Shown here piece after piece: positions 1 through 10,586 of a DNA stretch of 64,000 bases. The translations under genes were made by a program, and so were the position numbers. Position 1 is the stretch's first letter; each line of letters opens with the position of its first letter. Under the pieces are notes generated by a model that was not told the origin of the DNA, ran no database searches, and worked only from the letters and a program-made list of their open reading frames with translations. The DNA comes from Nonomuraea gerenzanensis (GTDB taxonomy: Bacteria > Actinomycetota > Actinomycetes > Streptosporangiales > Streptosporangiaceae): NCBI RefSeq assembly GCF_020215645.1, contig NZ_CP084058.1:1798001-1862000 (forward strand), read 5' to 3'.

Positions 1-627
1 CGTGCCCGCCTGGGCGGGCTGCTTGGTGACGACCGCGCCGTCCTGCGCGGCGACCTGCGACTGGTCGCCCTCGCGCGGCCGGGCGTCCGGATAGCCCTGC
101 GAGGAGGAGAACGTGTCGGCCACGGTGGTGAGGATGGCGTTGGCCAGGCCCTTGTCCGGGCTCTGCTCGTAGACGAGGCGGAAGATGACCCCCGCCGCCA
201 TGAGCGAGACGGCCATCGGCATGAACACGATCAGCTTGAACGCCGTGGACCACTTGATGCGCTCGGTCAGCACGGCGAAGATCAGGCCCAGCACGGTGAC
301 GATGATCGGGGCGACGATCACCCAGATCAGGTTGTTGCGGATCGTCGTCAGCGTGCCCGCATCGGTGAAGATCGAGATGTAGTTGCCAAGCCCGACGAAC
401 TCGGTGAACCCGTTGGCGCCGTAGAGGCTGCGGATGATCGAGTAGACGATCGGATAGACCACCCAGATCCCCAGCAGCACCGCTGCCGGGAGGAGGAAGG
501 CGATGGCGACCGCCGGCGAGGGGCCGAGGCGTTTTCTGGTACGGGGGGTTTCAGCCGGTCCGGTGGAGGTGCCGCCCGCGGTCTGCGCCGCGGGCGGGTC
601 CTGCCGGCCGTCCAACCGTTCGGTCAC
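1..627 (-). CDS. Carbohydrate ABC transporter permease, MalF/AglF-like (C-terminus outside window)
   Basis: This is an inner-membrane permease subunit of a CUT1-type sugar importer. Only the first 209 residues are visible. A GTG start at 627 is preceded by AAGAGG at a good distance. The first membrane segment (about residues 36-58) follows a soluble Pro/Thr-rich N-terminus, and further hydrophobic segments lie near residues 100-120 and 130-150. The visible part ends in a long hydrophilic loop, a feature I associate with AglF-type alpha-glucoside permeases. It lies 12 bp downstream of a binding-protein gene and is almost certainly co-transcribed with it. Alpha-glucosides as substrate is an inference from family resemblance. 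Confidence 0.85.
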   Translation of the reverse strand, partial: MTERLDGRQDPPAAQTAGGTSTGPAETPRTRKRLGPSPAVAIAFLLPAAVLLGIWVVYPIVYSIIRSLYGANGFTEFVGLGNYISIFTDAGTLTTIRNNLIWVIVAPIIVTVLGLIFAVLTERIKWSTAFKLIVFMPMAVSLMAAGVIFRLVYEQSPDKGLANAILTTVADTFSSSQGYPDARPREGDQSQVAAQDGAVVTKQPAQAGT

Positions 628-639
628 GGCCTTACCTCT

Positions 640-1965
640 TTACTTCCAGGCCTTCTTGGCCTCTGCTTCGAGCGCCTCCTGGGTGCCCTTGACGTCGCTC
701 GGGTCGCGCAGGAAGTCCTGCAGGACCTTCCACTCGCCCTTGCCGTCGGTGCCGCCGAACGCGCTGGGCGCCAGGTCGGACATGTCGTAGCGGACGGCGT
801 CGCCGGCGGAGACGATCGTCTGGCCGAGCTGCTTGGTCAGCTCGTCCGGGTAGTTGTCGGGCGAGACGTTCTTGTTGGGCGACAGGTAGCCGGGCAGCTT
901 GGCCCAGACCTCGCCACCCTCCTTGGAGGCCAGGAACTGCACCAGCGCCATCGCGCCGGGGGTGTCCTTCATGGCCACGGCCACGTCGCCGCCGAGCACG
1001 ACCGGGGTGGTGTCACCGGCCTTCGGGAACGGGAAGTACTTGGCCTCCTCGCCGACCTTGGCGCCCGCGTTCACGGCCTCGACGGCCACGAAGTCGGCCT
1101 CGATGACCATGGCGGCCTTGTCGGTGCCGTACACCTTGGTCACGCAGGTCGGGAAGTCGGTCTGCATGGTGCCGGAGGTGCCGTCGACCAGGTAGTCGTT
1201 CTTGGAGGCGATCTGCGCGATCTTCTCCAGCGCCACGCCCACGGTCGGGTCGGTCCACGGGATCTCGTGGTCGGAGAGCTTGTCGTAGTTCTCCGGGCCC
1301 GCGGTGGACAGGTAGACGTTCTCGAAGAGGTCGGTCAGCGTCCAGCCGGAGGCGCCGCACAGCGAGAACGGCGGGGTGCCGGAGTCGGCCACGGTCTGTG
1401 CGGCCTTGACCAGCTCGTCCCAGTTGGTCGGCGGCTGCACGCCCGCGTCCTCGAACGCCTGCGACCGGTACCACACCAGCGACTTGTGCGCCGCCTTGAC
1501 GAGCACGCCGTACACCTTGCCGTCGACGGAGCCGAGCTCCTTCCAGTACGGCGTGTAGTTGGCGTCGATCTCCTTGGTGACCTCGGGGGTCAGCGGCTTG
1601 AGCGCGTTCTGCTCGACGTACTGCTCCACCAGGCCGGGCTGCGGCAGGATCGCGACGTCCGGCGGGTTGTTGCCCTGGATGCGCGGGCCGAGGTAGGCGC
1701 CGGTGTCCTCACCGGTGGAGGCGTAGGTGACCTCGGCGCCGGTCTTGGCGGTGAAGGCCGCCAGCACCTGCTCGAAGTTCTTCTGCTCGGCGCCGGTCCA
1801 CTTGGCGGCCACTTCGATCTTGACGCCCTGGAGCGGCTTGGCGCCGCCGCTGGTCGCCGACGCCGATCCGGCGGCCGTGGGCTCGGTCGTCGTCGGTGCG
1901 TTGCCGCAGGCGGCGACGGCTACCGCGAGCCCGGCCAGGATCGCTGCTGCACTGCCTTTTCGCAT
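640..1965 (-). CDS. Extracellular sugar-binding lipoprotein, AglE-like (ABC transporter)
   Basis: This 441-residue protein is a family-1 solute-binding protein that delivers a sugar to the membrane permease. It starts with a positively charged, hydrophobic signal peptide and a VAAC lipobox near residues 17-20, so it should be a lipid-anchored surface protein. A low-complexity Thr/Ser/Ala linker precedes the binding fold. The composition and the FSLCGASGWTLTD segment resemble alpha-glucoside-binding proteins. It sits between a second binding protein gene (7 bp upstream) and the permease gene (12 bp downstream). The exact sugar cannot be read from the sequence. Confidence 0.88.
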   Translation of the reverse strand: MRKGSAAAILAGLAVAVAACGNAPTTTEPTAAGSASATSGGAKPLQGVKIEVAAKWTGAEQKNFEQVLAAFTAKTGAEVTYASTGEDTGAYLGPRIQGNNPPDVAILPQPGLVEQYVEQNALKPLTPEVTKEIDANYTPYWKELGSVDGKVYGVLVKAAHKSLVWYRSQAFEDAGVQPPTNWDELVKAAQTVADSGTPPFSLCGASGWTLTDLFENVYLSTAGPENYDKLSDHEIPWTDPTVGVALEKIAQIASKNDYLVDGTSGTMQTDFPTCVTKVYGTDKAAMVIEADFVAVEAVNAGAKVGEEAKYFPFPKAGDTTPVVLGGDVAVAMKDTPGAMALVQFLASKEGGEVWAKLPGYLSPNKNVSPDNYPDELTKQLGQTIVSAGDAVRYDMSDLAPSAFGGTDGKGEWKVLQDFLRDPSDVKGTQEALEAEAKKAWK

Positions 1966-1972
1966 GGCTGCC

Positions 1973-3220
1973 TCACTGGGTTCTGATGATCTCTTCGAGT
2001 TCGGACTTCATGGAGGCCGCGACATCGTCGGCGGACTCGGGGGAGGGGTTGCCGAGCGCCTTGGCGACCGAGCTTGCGATCACCAGGCTCAGCTGGTTGT
2101 AGTTCGCGCTCACCGGCCGTGGCCGGGCGGCGAGGATGCTCTCCTTGAGCACGGGCAGGTAGGGGAAGCGCTCGATGAGCTCGGCGTCGTCGTAGAGCTC
2201 GGTCCACACGGGCGGGAACGAGCCGTCGGTCAGGACCCGGCGCTCGTTCTCCAGGCTCGTGAAGTAGCGGATGAACTCCTGCGCGGTGTGCTGGTGCTTG
2301 GAGTAGGCGCTGATGGCCAGGTTGGCGCCGCCCAGCGTGCTGGAGCCGGGCCCGTCGAGGCCGGGCAGCCGGGTCACGCCCAGCTTGTCGCCCAGCTCGG
2401 CCCTGGCCGGTCCGTACGCGTGCGGCCAGTTACGGGCGAAGGCCAGCCGGCCCTCCTGGAAGGCCAGGCGTGACTCCTCCTCCTTGTAACTCAGCGACTC
2501 CTTGGGGATCCAGCCCTCGCGCAGACCCTGGAGCAGGAACTCGAGTGCGATCCCGCCCTTGGCCGGATCGAGGGTCACCTCGGTGCCGTCACGGCTGACC
2601 AGCTCCCCGCCGGCCGACTGGACGGCCTCGGAGAAGTTGACCGTGAGCCCCTCGTAGGCCAGGAACTGTCCCGCGTACCCCCCAATGTTGTGCTTTTTCG
2701 TGATTGCGCGTGCTTGGTCGCGAAGCTCGGCCCACGTCCGGGGCGGCTTCTTGACCAGGTCCTTCCGGTAGTAGAGCAGCCCAGCGTTGCTCGTGTACGG
2801 AACGGCCCAGAGCTTGTCCTTGTAGACGGCCGTCTCCACGACGGGCGGCAGGAACCTGTCGAGCGGGAACAACCCGCGCTCCAGGGGGATGATCCAGCCG
2901 TTCTCCGCGAATTCGGCAGTCCACACCACGTCGAGCCCCAGCACGTCGTACCGGCTGCTCTGGGCCTGCAGGTTGGCCGCGATCTGAGCGCGTTGCTCGT
3001 CGGCGGCCTCGGGCAGCTCCAGCAGCGTCACCTTCTCGGCCGGGTGGGCCTGGTTCCAGCGATCCAGCAGGGGTTGCAGGTACGCCGTGGTGTCGCGTCC
3101 GGTGGCGAAGGTGATCGGGCCTGTTCCGCCCGTCCCCGTCTCGCCGCCGCCCTCGTCGCCCGCCGCAGCACAGCCGGCCGCCAGGGACACGGCCAGCAAC
3201 GCCACCAGCGAGCGAAACAC
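1973..3220 (-). CDS. Second extracellular sugar-binding lipoprotein (ABC transporter)
   Basis: This 415-residue family-1 solute-binding protein has a short signal peptide ending in an AAGC lipobox near residue 14. I place the start at GTG 3220 because GGAGG lies 7-8 bases upstream. An in-frame ATG at 3271 would put an unlikely hydrophilic stretch ahead of the signal peptide. Features such as PYTSNAGLLYYRKDL and the LGGANLAIS segment are typical of trehalose/maltose-type binding proteins (LpqY/ThuE class). It is the first gene of the operon and is clearly divergent from the binding protein that follows, so it is not a recent tandem duplicate. Confidence 0.87.
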   Translation of the reverse strand: MFRSLVALLAVSLAAGCAAAGDEGGGETGTGGTGPITFATGRDTTAYLQPLLDRWNQAHPAEKVTLLELPEAADEQRAQIAANLQAQSSRYDVLGLDVVWTAEFAENGWIIPLERGLFPLDRFLPPVVETAVYKDKLWAVPYTSNAGLLYYRKDLVKKPPRTWAELRDQARAITKKHNIGGYAGQFLAYEGLTVNFSEAVQSAGGELVSRDGTEVTLDPAKGGIALEFLLQGLREGWIPKESLSYKEEESRLAFQEGRLAFARNWPHAYGPARAELGDKLGVTRLPGLDGPGSSTLGGANLAISAYSKHQHTAQEFIRYFTSLENERRVLTDGSFPPVWTELYDDAELIERFPYLPVLKESILAARPRPVSANYNQLSLVIASSVAKALGNPSPESADDVAASMKSELEEIIRTQ

Positions 3221-3275
3221 CCTGTTTCCTCCGCATTCAGGTCGAATTACATACGTGTTAGGTAGATGCATTCAT

Positions 3276-3304
3276 GTTATGCACAGCGGTAATCTGTAGG
3301 TCAA
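3276..3304 (-). promoter_or_regulatory. Candidate promoter of the sugar-uptake operon
   Basis: Reading the minus strand, TTGACC (3304-3299) is separated by exactly 17 bases from CATAAC (3281-3276), a good match to a housekeeping promoter. Transcription would begin near 3269, about 50 bases before the GTG start of the first binding-protein gene. An inverted repeat TGCAT-7-ATGCA (3267-3283) overlaps the -10 element and could be the operator of a sugar-responsive repressor; no such regulator is encoded next to it. Confidence 0.5.
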
Positions 3305-3310
3305 CGGATT

Positions 3311-3336
3311 GCTCTGTAACGCGTACGTAACAGAGC
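3311..3336 (+). promoter_or_regulatory. Imperfect palindrome in the leader of padR (candidate autoregulatory operator)
   Basis: A 26-bp dyad with perfect outer arms GCTCTGT and ACAGAGC and three more inner matches lies directly before the ribosome binding site (GAGGAGGGG) of the PadR gene. PadR repressors commonly bind a dyad near their own start. The site could also form an RNA hairpin next to the ribosome binding site. Confidence 0.45.
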
Positions 3337-3351
3337 GAGGAGGGGAGAGCG

Positions 3352-3858
3352 GTGCGGCCTCACCTGCTGGCGCTCCTGGCGAAAGAGCCTGCCCATGGCT
3401 ACGAGCTCAAACAAGCGCTTGAGCAGACCTTCGGCAGCGCCTATCCGTCCCCGAACATCGGGCAGATCTACGTCACCCTCGGCAGGCTGGAGAAGGACGG
3501 CCTCATCAGGGCCGTGGACGTGGAGCAGTCCAACCGGCCCAACAAGAAGGTCTACTATCTGACGGCGAAGGGCCGTGAGTCGCTCGAAGCCTGGGTGGAC
3601 GAGCCGACCGAGGGCCCCAGGGTGCGTGACGAGTTCTTCATGAAGCTCGTGCTCGCCCCGCTCACCGGCATCGCCGACAGGATGGCGCTGATCAGCCGTC
3701 AGCGCCGGCACTACCTGTCGCTGATGAGCGACCTGAACGACCTGCTGTCCCGCACCGCGCCGACCGATCGGGTGGCGATGCTGCTCATCGAAGGGGCCAT
3801 GTTGCATCTACAGGCAGATCTTGACTGGCTCGAACGCTGCCAGGAGGATCTGGCATGA
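3352..3858 (+). CDS. PadR family transcriptional regulator
   Basis: This 168-residue regulator has an N-terminal winged helix-turn-helix (about residues 1-75, with the AHGYELKQAL and GQIYVTLGRLEKDGLI segments typical of PadR) and a C-terminal helical dimerisation part, so it belongs to the longer PadR-s1/Vir-type group. Such proteins repress drug or peptide exporters until a ligand releases them. The GTG start has a strong ribosome binding site. It overlaps the following ABC ATPase gene by four bases, so it very likely controls the exporter operon it heads. Confidence 0.93.
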   Translation: MRPHLLALLAKEPAHGYELKQALEQTFGSAYPSPNIGQIYVTLGRLEKDGLIRAVDVEQSNRPNKKVYYLTAKGRESLEAWVDEPTEGPRVRDEFFMKLVLAPLTGIADRMALISRQRRHYLSLMSDLNDLLSRTAPTDRVAMLLIEGAMLHLQADLDWLERCQEDLA

Positions 3859-4583
3859 GCCCGGTTGTGAAAACGGTCAATCTGGTCAAAATCTACCAGG
3901 ATGGCGCAGTGCCCGTCCCCGCCGTGCGCGGCGTGGATCTGCAGGTCGAGCCGGGGGAGTTCGTCGCGATCATGGGTCCGTCGGGCTCGGGGAAGTCCAC
4001 GCTCGTGCACATGCTGGGCGGCCTCGACGCGCGCACCAGCGGCGAGATCTGGCTCGACGGCAAGCGCGTGGACACGCTCTCCGAGAGCGCCTGGGCGCTG
4101 CTGCGGCGCAAGAAGATCGGCTTCGTCTTCCAGTTCTTCAACCTGGTCGCCAACATGACGGTCGGCGACAACGTGGAGCTGCCCGCGCTGCTGGCCGGCG
4201 CCTCGCCCAAGGTGGCCCGCGAGCGCCGCGAGAGCCTGCTGGCCGCGCTCAACCTGACCGACAGGGCCGACGCCGCGCCCGCCCAGCTCTCCGGCGGCGA
4301 GCAGCAGCGGGTCGCGCTGGCCAGGGCGCTGGCCAACGAGCCCAGCCTGCTGCTGGCCGACGAGCCGACGGGCAACCTCGACAGCCGCAACACCCGTGAC
4401 GTGCTGCGCCTGCTGGGCGAGGTGCACAAGCAGGGGCAGAGCATCGTCATGGTCACCCACGACGCCCGGGTGGCCAGCCTGGCCGACCGGCTGGTGTCGC
4501 TGTTCGACGGGGAGATCGTCGACGACGGCCGCATCGCGCGCCGCCGTACACGGACGGCCGGCGAGGTGATCGACCTCCGATGA
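3855..4583 (+). CDS. ABC transporter ATP-binding protein, MacB/LolD type
   Basis: This 242-residue ATPase has a Walker A motif GPSGSGKST at residues 41-49, a Q-loop in VFQFFN, the signature LSGGEQQRVALARAL near residue 145 and Walker B LLLADEP near 165. The combination with an FtsX-type permease marks it as a MacB/LolD-class mechanotransmission ABC system, which exports or extracts substrates rather than importing nutrients. It overlaps padR upstream and the permease gene downstream by ATGA, indicating tight translational coupling. Confidence 0.95.
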   Translation: MSPVVKTVNLVKIYQDGAVPVPAVRGVDLQVEPGEFVAIMGPSGSGKSTLVHMLGGLDARTSGEIWLDGKRVDTLSESAWALLRRKKIGFVFQFFNLVANMTVGDNVELPALLAGASPKVARERRESLLAALNLTDRADAAPAQLSGGEQQRVALARALANEPSLLLADEPTGNLDSRNTRDVLRLLGEVHKQGQSIVMVTHDARVASLADRLVSLFDGEIVDDGRIARRRTRTAGEVIDLR

Positions 4584-6833
4584 GCACGCTGCGGGCCGGT
4601 AGCCGGTGGATCAGGGCCGACCTGCGGGCCCGGACAGGGCAGGCGGTGCTCACCGTGCTGGCCGTGGCCGGCATCGTGGCCGCGCTCATCACCGCCGCGA
4701 CCCTGCTGGAGGACAGCACGAACCCCTGGCGCAGCCTGTCGGCCCAGACCGACGGCGCGCACGTGTGGATCTACACCAAGGACAGCCCCCAGGTCGCGCT
4801 GGGCGGCATCGACGGCGTGGCGCAGACCGCGGGCCCGTACCGCTCCGCGCCCGTCACGGTGGCGCAGAACGGCAAGAAGGAGCCGGCCTCGCTGCGCGCG
4901 ATGCCGGCCACCCCGGCCGCGGCGGCGCACCCTCTGGTGGCGGAGGGCCGCTGGCTGGACCCGTCGCAGCCCGACGGGGTGGTGGTCGAGCGTTCGTTCG
5001 CCCGCTCGCTGGGGCTGCGGCTCGGCGCGCCGTTCACGATCATCACGATCAACGGCGAGCGCCACACCCTGTACGTGCGCGGCATCGCCGACTCCGCCGA
5101 CCAGGGCTTCTACCCTGAGTGGACGCCCGGCCTGGCCTACGTGCTGCCCGTGATGCTCGACCGCGTCGAGCCCATGCTGGGCCGCAGCGAGTGGGTCACC
5201 GGCCTGCGCCTGACCGACCCCGAGGCCGCACAGGTCGTCTCGCAGCGCGTGGTCGTGCTGCTGGAGGACCGGCTCCAGCGCGTCTACACCTGGCGCGAGG
5301 TCAGGTCCGCGATGGAGCTGGACAACCGGCTGCTGGGCACGCTGCTCGCGCTGTTCGGCGTGGTCGGGCTGGTGGCCGCCGCGCTCGCGCTGGCCAACGC
5401 CGCCGGCGGCCGGGTGCTGGGCCAGCTCCGCGACCTGGCCACGCTCAAGTCCATGGGCTTCACCAGGGGCCAGGTCGCGCTGCTGCTCCTGGTCGAGCAC
5501 GGCGCGCTCGGCCTGTCCGGCGTCGCGATCGGCGCCGTGGCGGGCTGGGGCGTGATGGCGGCGATGCTCGGCGCGGGCTCCGTCGCGCCCATCCCCGTGC
5601 TGGCCATCGTGGCCGGCACGGCCCTGGTGGTGCTGGCCGCCGTCGGCGTGCCCGCCTGGCGGGGCGGCCGCACGCCGCCGATCCCCGACGTGCCCGCCGC
5701 GCCGCCCCGGGGCCACCTGTCCCGGCTGGCGCGCCTGGCCCTGCTCGTACGCCTGCCGCCCGCCCTCGTCCTGGGCACCAGAGACGCGTTCACCCGGCGG
5801 GTCCCGGCGTTCCTGACGGCGTTCGGCCTGGCCGTGCCGATGATGATGACCACGATCGGGCTCGGCGTGTGGGCCACCCTCGACAACTTCTCCGCCCATC
5901 CCGAGCAGGTGGGCCAGCACGCCGCCCTGTACGTCAAGCCGGGCAAGGAGGAGCCGGCCGTCGCCGAGCGCCTGGCCGGCCAGGACAAGGACGTGACCGA
6001 GGTCTACCCGGGCACCGACGTGAACGCGCTGGCCCCGGGCGAGGCCCGGTCCGTGCGGGTGCGGGCCATCGGCAGCTCGACGGCCCCGTACCCGTTCCCG
6101 GTGGTGGAGGGCCGCATGTACGCCCGCCAGGGCGAGGCGGTCGCCGGGCAGGGCCTGCTGGACCTGCTCGGCCTCAAGATCGGCGACCGGGTGCGGCTCA
6201 CGGTGGGCGGCACGCCGCTGATCGTCAGGATCGTCGGCAGGACCGTCGAGCCCGAGCAGGACGGCGAGGTGCTGTCGGTGGGGCTCGACAGCCTGGCGGC
6301 CAAGGACGCGGTGCCGCCCGAGTACTACGCGCTGGCGCTCAAGCCGGGCGCCGACCCGCTGGAGGTGCGCGGCCGGCTGCTGGCCAGCTCGCGGGAGGGC
6401 CTGGACGTGCAGGCCGCGGTCAACCCGGCCGACCGGCTGTCGATCATCAGGGTGGTGATCGTGGCGCTGATCGCGGTGCTGACCCTGATCGGCCTGGCCA
6501 ACCTGCTCACCGCCAGCGCGCTGGGGCTGCGTGACCACGCCTTCGACCTGGCCGTGCTCAAGGCCATGGGGCTGACCCCGCGCCAGGTCATGGCCACGCT
6601 GGTGACCGGCACGGGGCTGCTCGTGGTGCTGGGCGTGGGCGTGGGCGCGGCGGCGGGGGTCTCCGTCGTCACCGGGCTGATCGACTGGCAGGGCCACACC
6701 AGCGGCGTCGGCGCGGGCATCGGCCGCGCGCCGTCGCCCCTGACGCTGGGTGTGGCGGTGCTGGTCGCCGTGGGCACGGCCCTCGCGGTGGCGCTCATCC
6801 CGGCGCGCCGCGCGGCCCGTGCCCAGGTGCCGG

Positions 6834-6847
<14 letters not shown>
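4580..6847 (+). CDS. FtsX-like ABC permease with two FtsX domains
   Basis: The 755-residue membrane protein starts with a transmembrane helix (about residues 20-42), followed by an extracytoplasmic MacB-PCD-like region. A first set of three membrane helices lies at about 250-355, then a second extracytoplasmic region, then a second three-helix FtsX module near 620-745. The repeated [14 protein letters not shown] and [14 protein letters not shown] motifs follow the first helix of each module. One polypeptide therefore supplies both halves of the permease. The export substrate is unknown. The 3' end overlaps the convergent treS gene by 14 bases. Confidence 0.93.
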
Positions 6848-8558
<1,711 letters not shown>

Positions 8559-8624
8559 AGGAAGAGATGTGGGCAGGACGAAGTCACCGGTTGCCCCGGC
8601 GTTGTTATCTGGTGACCGCGCCGC

Positions 8625-8652
8625 GTGGAGTCGTCATCCCTGCGAACTCCAC
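8625..8652. promoter_or_regulatory. Inverted repeat upstream of treS
   Basis: The 252-bp gap 8559-8810 separates two minus-strand genes. It contains perfect 7-bp arms GTGGAGT and ACTCCAC spaced by 14 bp. It lies 67 bp or more before the treS start and about 160 bp after the end of the upstream gene. It may be a treS operator or part of a terminator for the upstream transcript; I cannot decide. No convincing -35/-10 pair was found in the gap. Confidence 0.3.
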
Positions 8653-8810
8653 TGCCCTAAACCGGGACCTGATTTGTGATCTGGTGCCCGTTTGTGCGGC
8701 GCTTACGGGCCGAACACTACCAGCCCGTTGGCTTTCCGGAACCCGCTTCTGCTGTGCGACGTGTAATACCCGCGAGATCAGGATGTAATCGCCCTGTTAC
8801 CGAGAGTTCA

Positions 8811-10448
8811 CTAAAAAGGAGTGGCCAGGTCGGAGAGGTCGGTTTCGAAGTCGTTCAGCCAGAGGCCGAACAGCACCAGACCGCGCACCCAGAATCGATC
8901 GTTCCAGCCGTTGAACCTGGTCAGCGCGTCGGGCCCGCCGGCGACCACCTCGTGCAGCTCATCCGACAGCAGGCTCGGTACCCGGGTGGCCAGAACCTCC
9001 AGCATGCGGTGCGAATAGGCGCGGGCCGGAGCCGCCGTGGAGCGCAACGGCACCCGCTGCAGCGGCTGCTTGATCACGTTCGTCGAGGGCAGAGCGGCGA
9101 CCCGCGGGTTGGCCGCGTACAGCACCTCGCGGTAGAAGCGGCCCTTGTCCTTGCGCGCCACGCCCACCGACAGCGCGGCGTCGAAGAACTCCGGGTGGAT
9201 GAACGGCGCGGCGAACGACGCCTCCGGGCCCACCAGGTTCACCGCCGAGCGCGCGATGCCCCGCACGGTCCTGGTGTGCAGCACCGACAGCGGCAGCTCG
9301 GCCCGGTGCCCGTGCAGCATCGAGGTGGTGGCCAGGAACTGCTCGCGCACCGTCTCGTCCATCCACTGCAGCGCGGCCTTCGACAGGAACGGCTGTGTCG
9401 GCTGGCCCAGCGAGAGCGAGGCCAGCACGGCCGCCGACCGGTCGGCCTGGGTCCTGGCCTCCAGCGCGGCCCCGCTGACCATGAAGTTCTTCAGCAGCGG
9501 GCCGCCGGCCAGCCCGTCCACGAGGATCCGGCCCGCGCCGTGCACCTCCTTGGCGAAGGGCGCGTACCAGGCGTGGTGCGGCGTCAGATACTCCAGCCTG
9601 CGCGCCACCTCCATCGCGTCGGCCGGGTAGTCGGCGGGGTCCTGCGTGACCACCCGGTGCGGGATGCCCAGCTCCCTGGTGATCGACCTGGCGAACGCGA
9701 TGTCGGTGTCGGTGCCGTCGTCGGGGCTGGTCGTCCACGACTCCACGTCGAACCCGCGCGCCGAGGCCACGCTCGCCAGCAGCCGCGAGTCGTAGCCGCC
9801 GCTGACCGGGACCAGCAGCCTGCGCCCCGCGTAGTCCTCGTAGACGCCGTGCAGCAGCTCGACGATCTCCCGCGGGCTGATCCACTTCTCGTACGGCTCC
9901 GTCCGCAGCCACCGCGGCAACCGCCGCTCGGTGGCCGGCCGGCCGTGCTCGAACACCAGCGCGCTGGCCCCCGGCAGCCGCTTGACCTCGGTGTACGGCG
10001 TCGCCTCGCCCAGCGGGAACGTCACCTGGAGGATCGAGGCCCACGCCGACCAGTCGATCCGGACGGGCACCAGGCTGAGCAGCGGCTGGATCAGGGACGA
10101 GAAGTAGACCGCCTCGCCCAGCCGCACGTAGTAGACGTCCACCAGGCCCAGCGCACCCGTGTGCAGCGTCACCTTCCGCCCGTCACCGATCAGCCCGGGC
10201 GTCTCGTACGTCTCCGCGACCGTGATCCACTCGTCCTCGGCGGTCTTCGGCCTGCGCTCGCCCCAGGCGAAGGCGTACGCGTCGCCGGCCCGGTGGTAGG
10301 GCGGCAACGGCGAGGAGCTGAACAGCGCGGCATCGGCCGACTGCAGCGCGGGCCAGACCTTGGGCCCCGCCGCCATCAGCTTGCCGAGCACGGCGGTGTC
10401 GATCCGGCCTAGAGCGCCGCAGACGTAGGGCCGCACGTTGAACTGCAC
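8811..10448 (-). CDS. Asparagine synthetase-related protein lacking a catalytic N-terminal Cys
   Basis: This 545-residue protein carries the PP-loop SGGYDSR (near residue 215) and surrounding features of the asparagine synthetase B synthetase domain, which adenylates a carboxylate and attacks it with an amine. Its N-terminal half resembles the glutaminase fold, but the protein begins Met-Gln rather than Met-Cys. The Ntn nucleophile for glutamine hydrolysis is therefore absent, and it may use free ammonia or another amine. Such orphan members often modify sugars or peptides. It is divergent from a glycosyltransferase gene (138-bp gap), which suggests a role in the same surface-glycan pathway; this is inference. 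Confidence 0.75.
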   Translation of the reverse strand: MQFNVRPYVCGALGRIDTAVLGKLMAAGPKVWPALQSADAALFSSSPLPPYHRAGDAYAFAWGERRPKTAEDEWITVAETYETPGLIGDGRKVTLHTGALGLVDVYYVRLGEAVYFSSLIQPLLSLVPVRIDWSAWASILQVTFPLGEATPYTEVKRLPGASALVFEHGRPATERRLPRWLRTEPYEKWISPREIVELLHGVYEDYAGRRLLVPVSGGYDSRLLASVASARGFDVESWTTSPDDGTDTDIAFARSITRELGIPHRVVTQDPADYPADAMEVARRLEYLTPHHAWYAPFAKEVHGAGRILVDGLAGGPLLKNFMVSGAALEARTQADRSAAVLASLSLGQPTQPFLSKAALQWMDETVREQFLATTSMLHGHRAELPLSVLHTRTVRGIARSAVNLVGPEASFAAPFIHPEFFDAALSVGVARKDKGRFYREVLYAANPRVAALPSTNVIKQPLQRVPLRSTAAPARAYSHRMLEVLATRVPSLLSDELHEVVAGGPDALTRFNGWNDRFWVRGLVLFGLWLNDFETDLSDLATPF

Positions 10449-10513
10449 CGGATCTCAATCCCTTCGAGACGCTTCTCGGCAAAGAGTATCCTTTGGCGGG
10501 CTACGAGAGCGGA

Positions 10514-10571
10514 GGTCCGGTTCGCGAACGTAGTGAGTGAACGATGAGACGCAGTGTCTTGACACCGGACC
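10514..10571. promoter_or_regulatory. Divergent control region with nested inverted repeats
   Basis: The gap 10449-10586 separates the asparagine-synthetase-like gene from a glycosyltransferase gene. It holds outer arms GGTCCGG (10514-10520) and CCGGACC (10565-10571). Inside are a perfect palindrome GTTCGCGAAC (10520-10529) and GTGTC-TT-GACAC (10554-10565). The last arm ends just before the ribosome binding site of the plus-strand gene. A shared repressor or a hairpin affecting translation are both possible. Confidence 0.35.
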
Positions 10572-10586
10572 GACGGAGGAGGGCTG

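Noticed and set aside
3893..6697. Long minus-strand open frame opposite the ABC exporter genes
   Set aside because: Its product is low-complexity His/Gln/Arg-rich sequence, while the plus strand carries clear ABC motifs.
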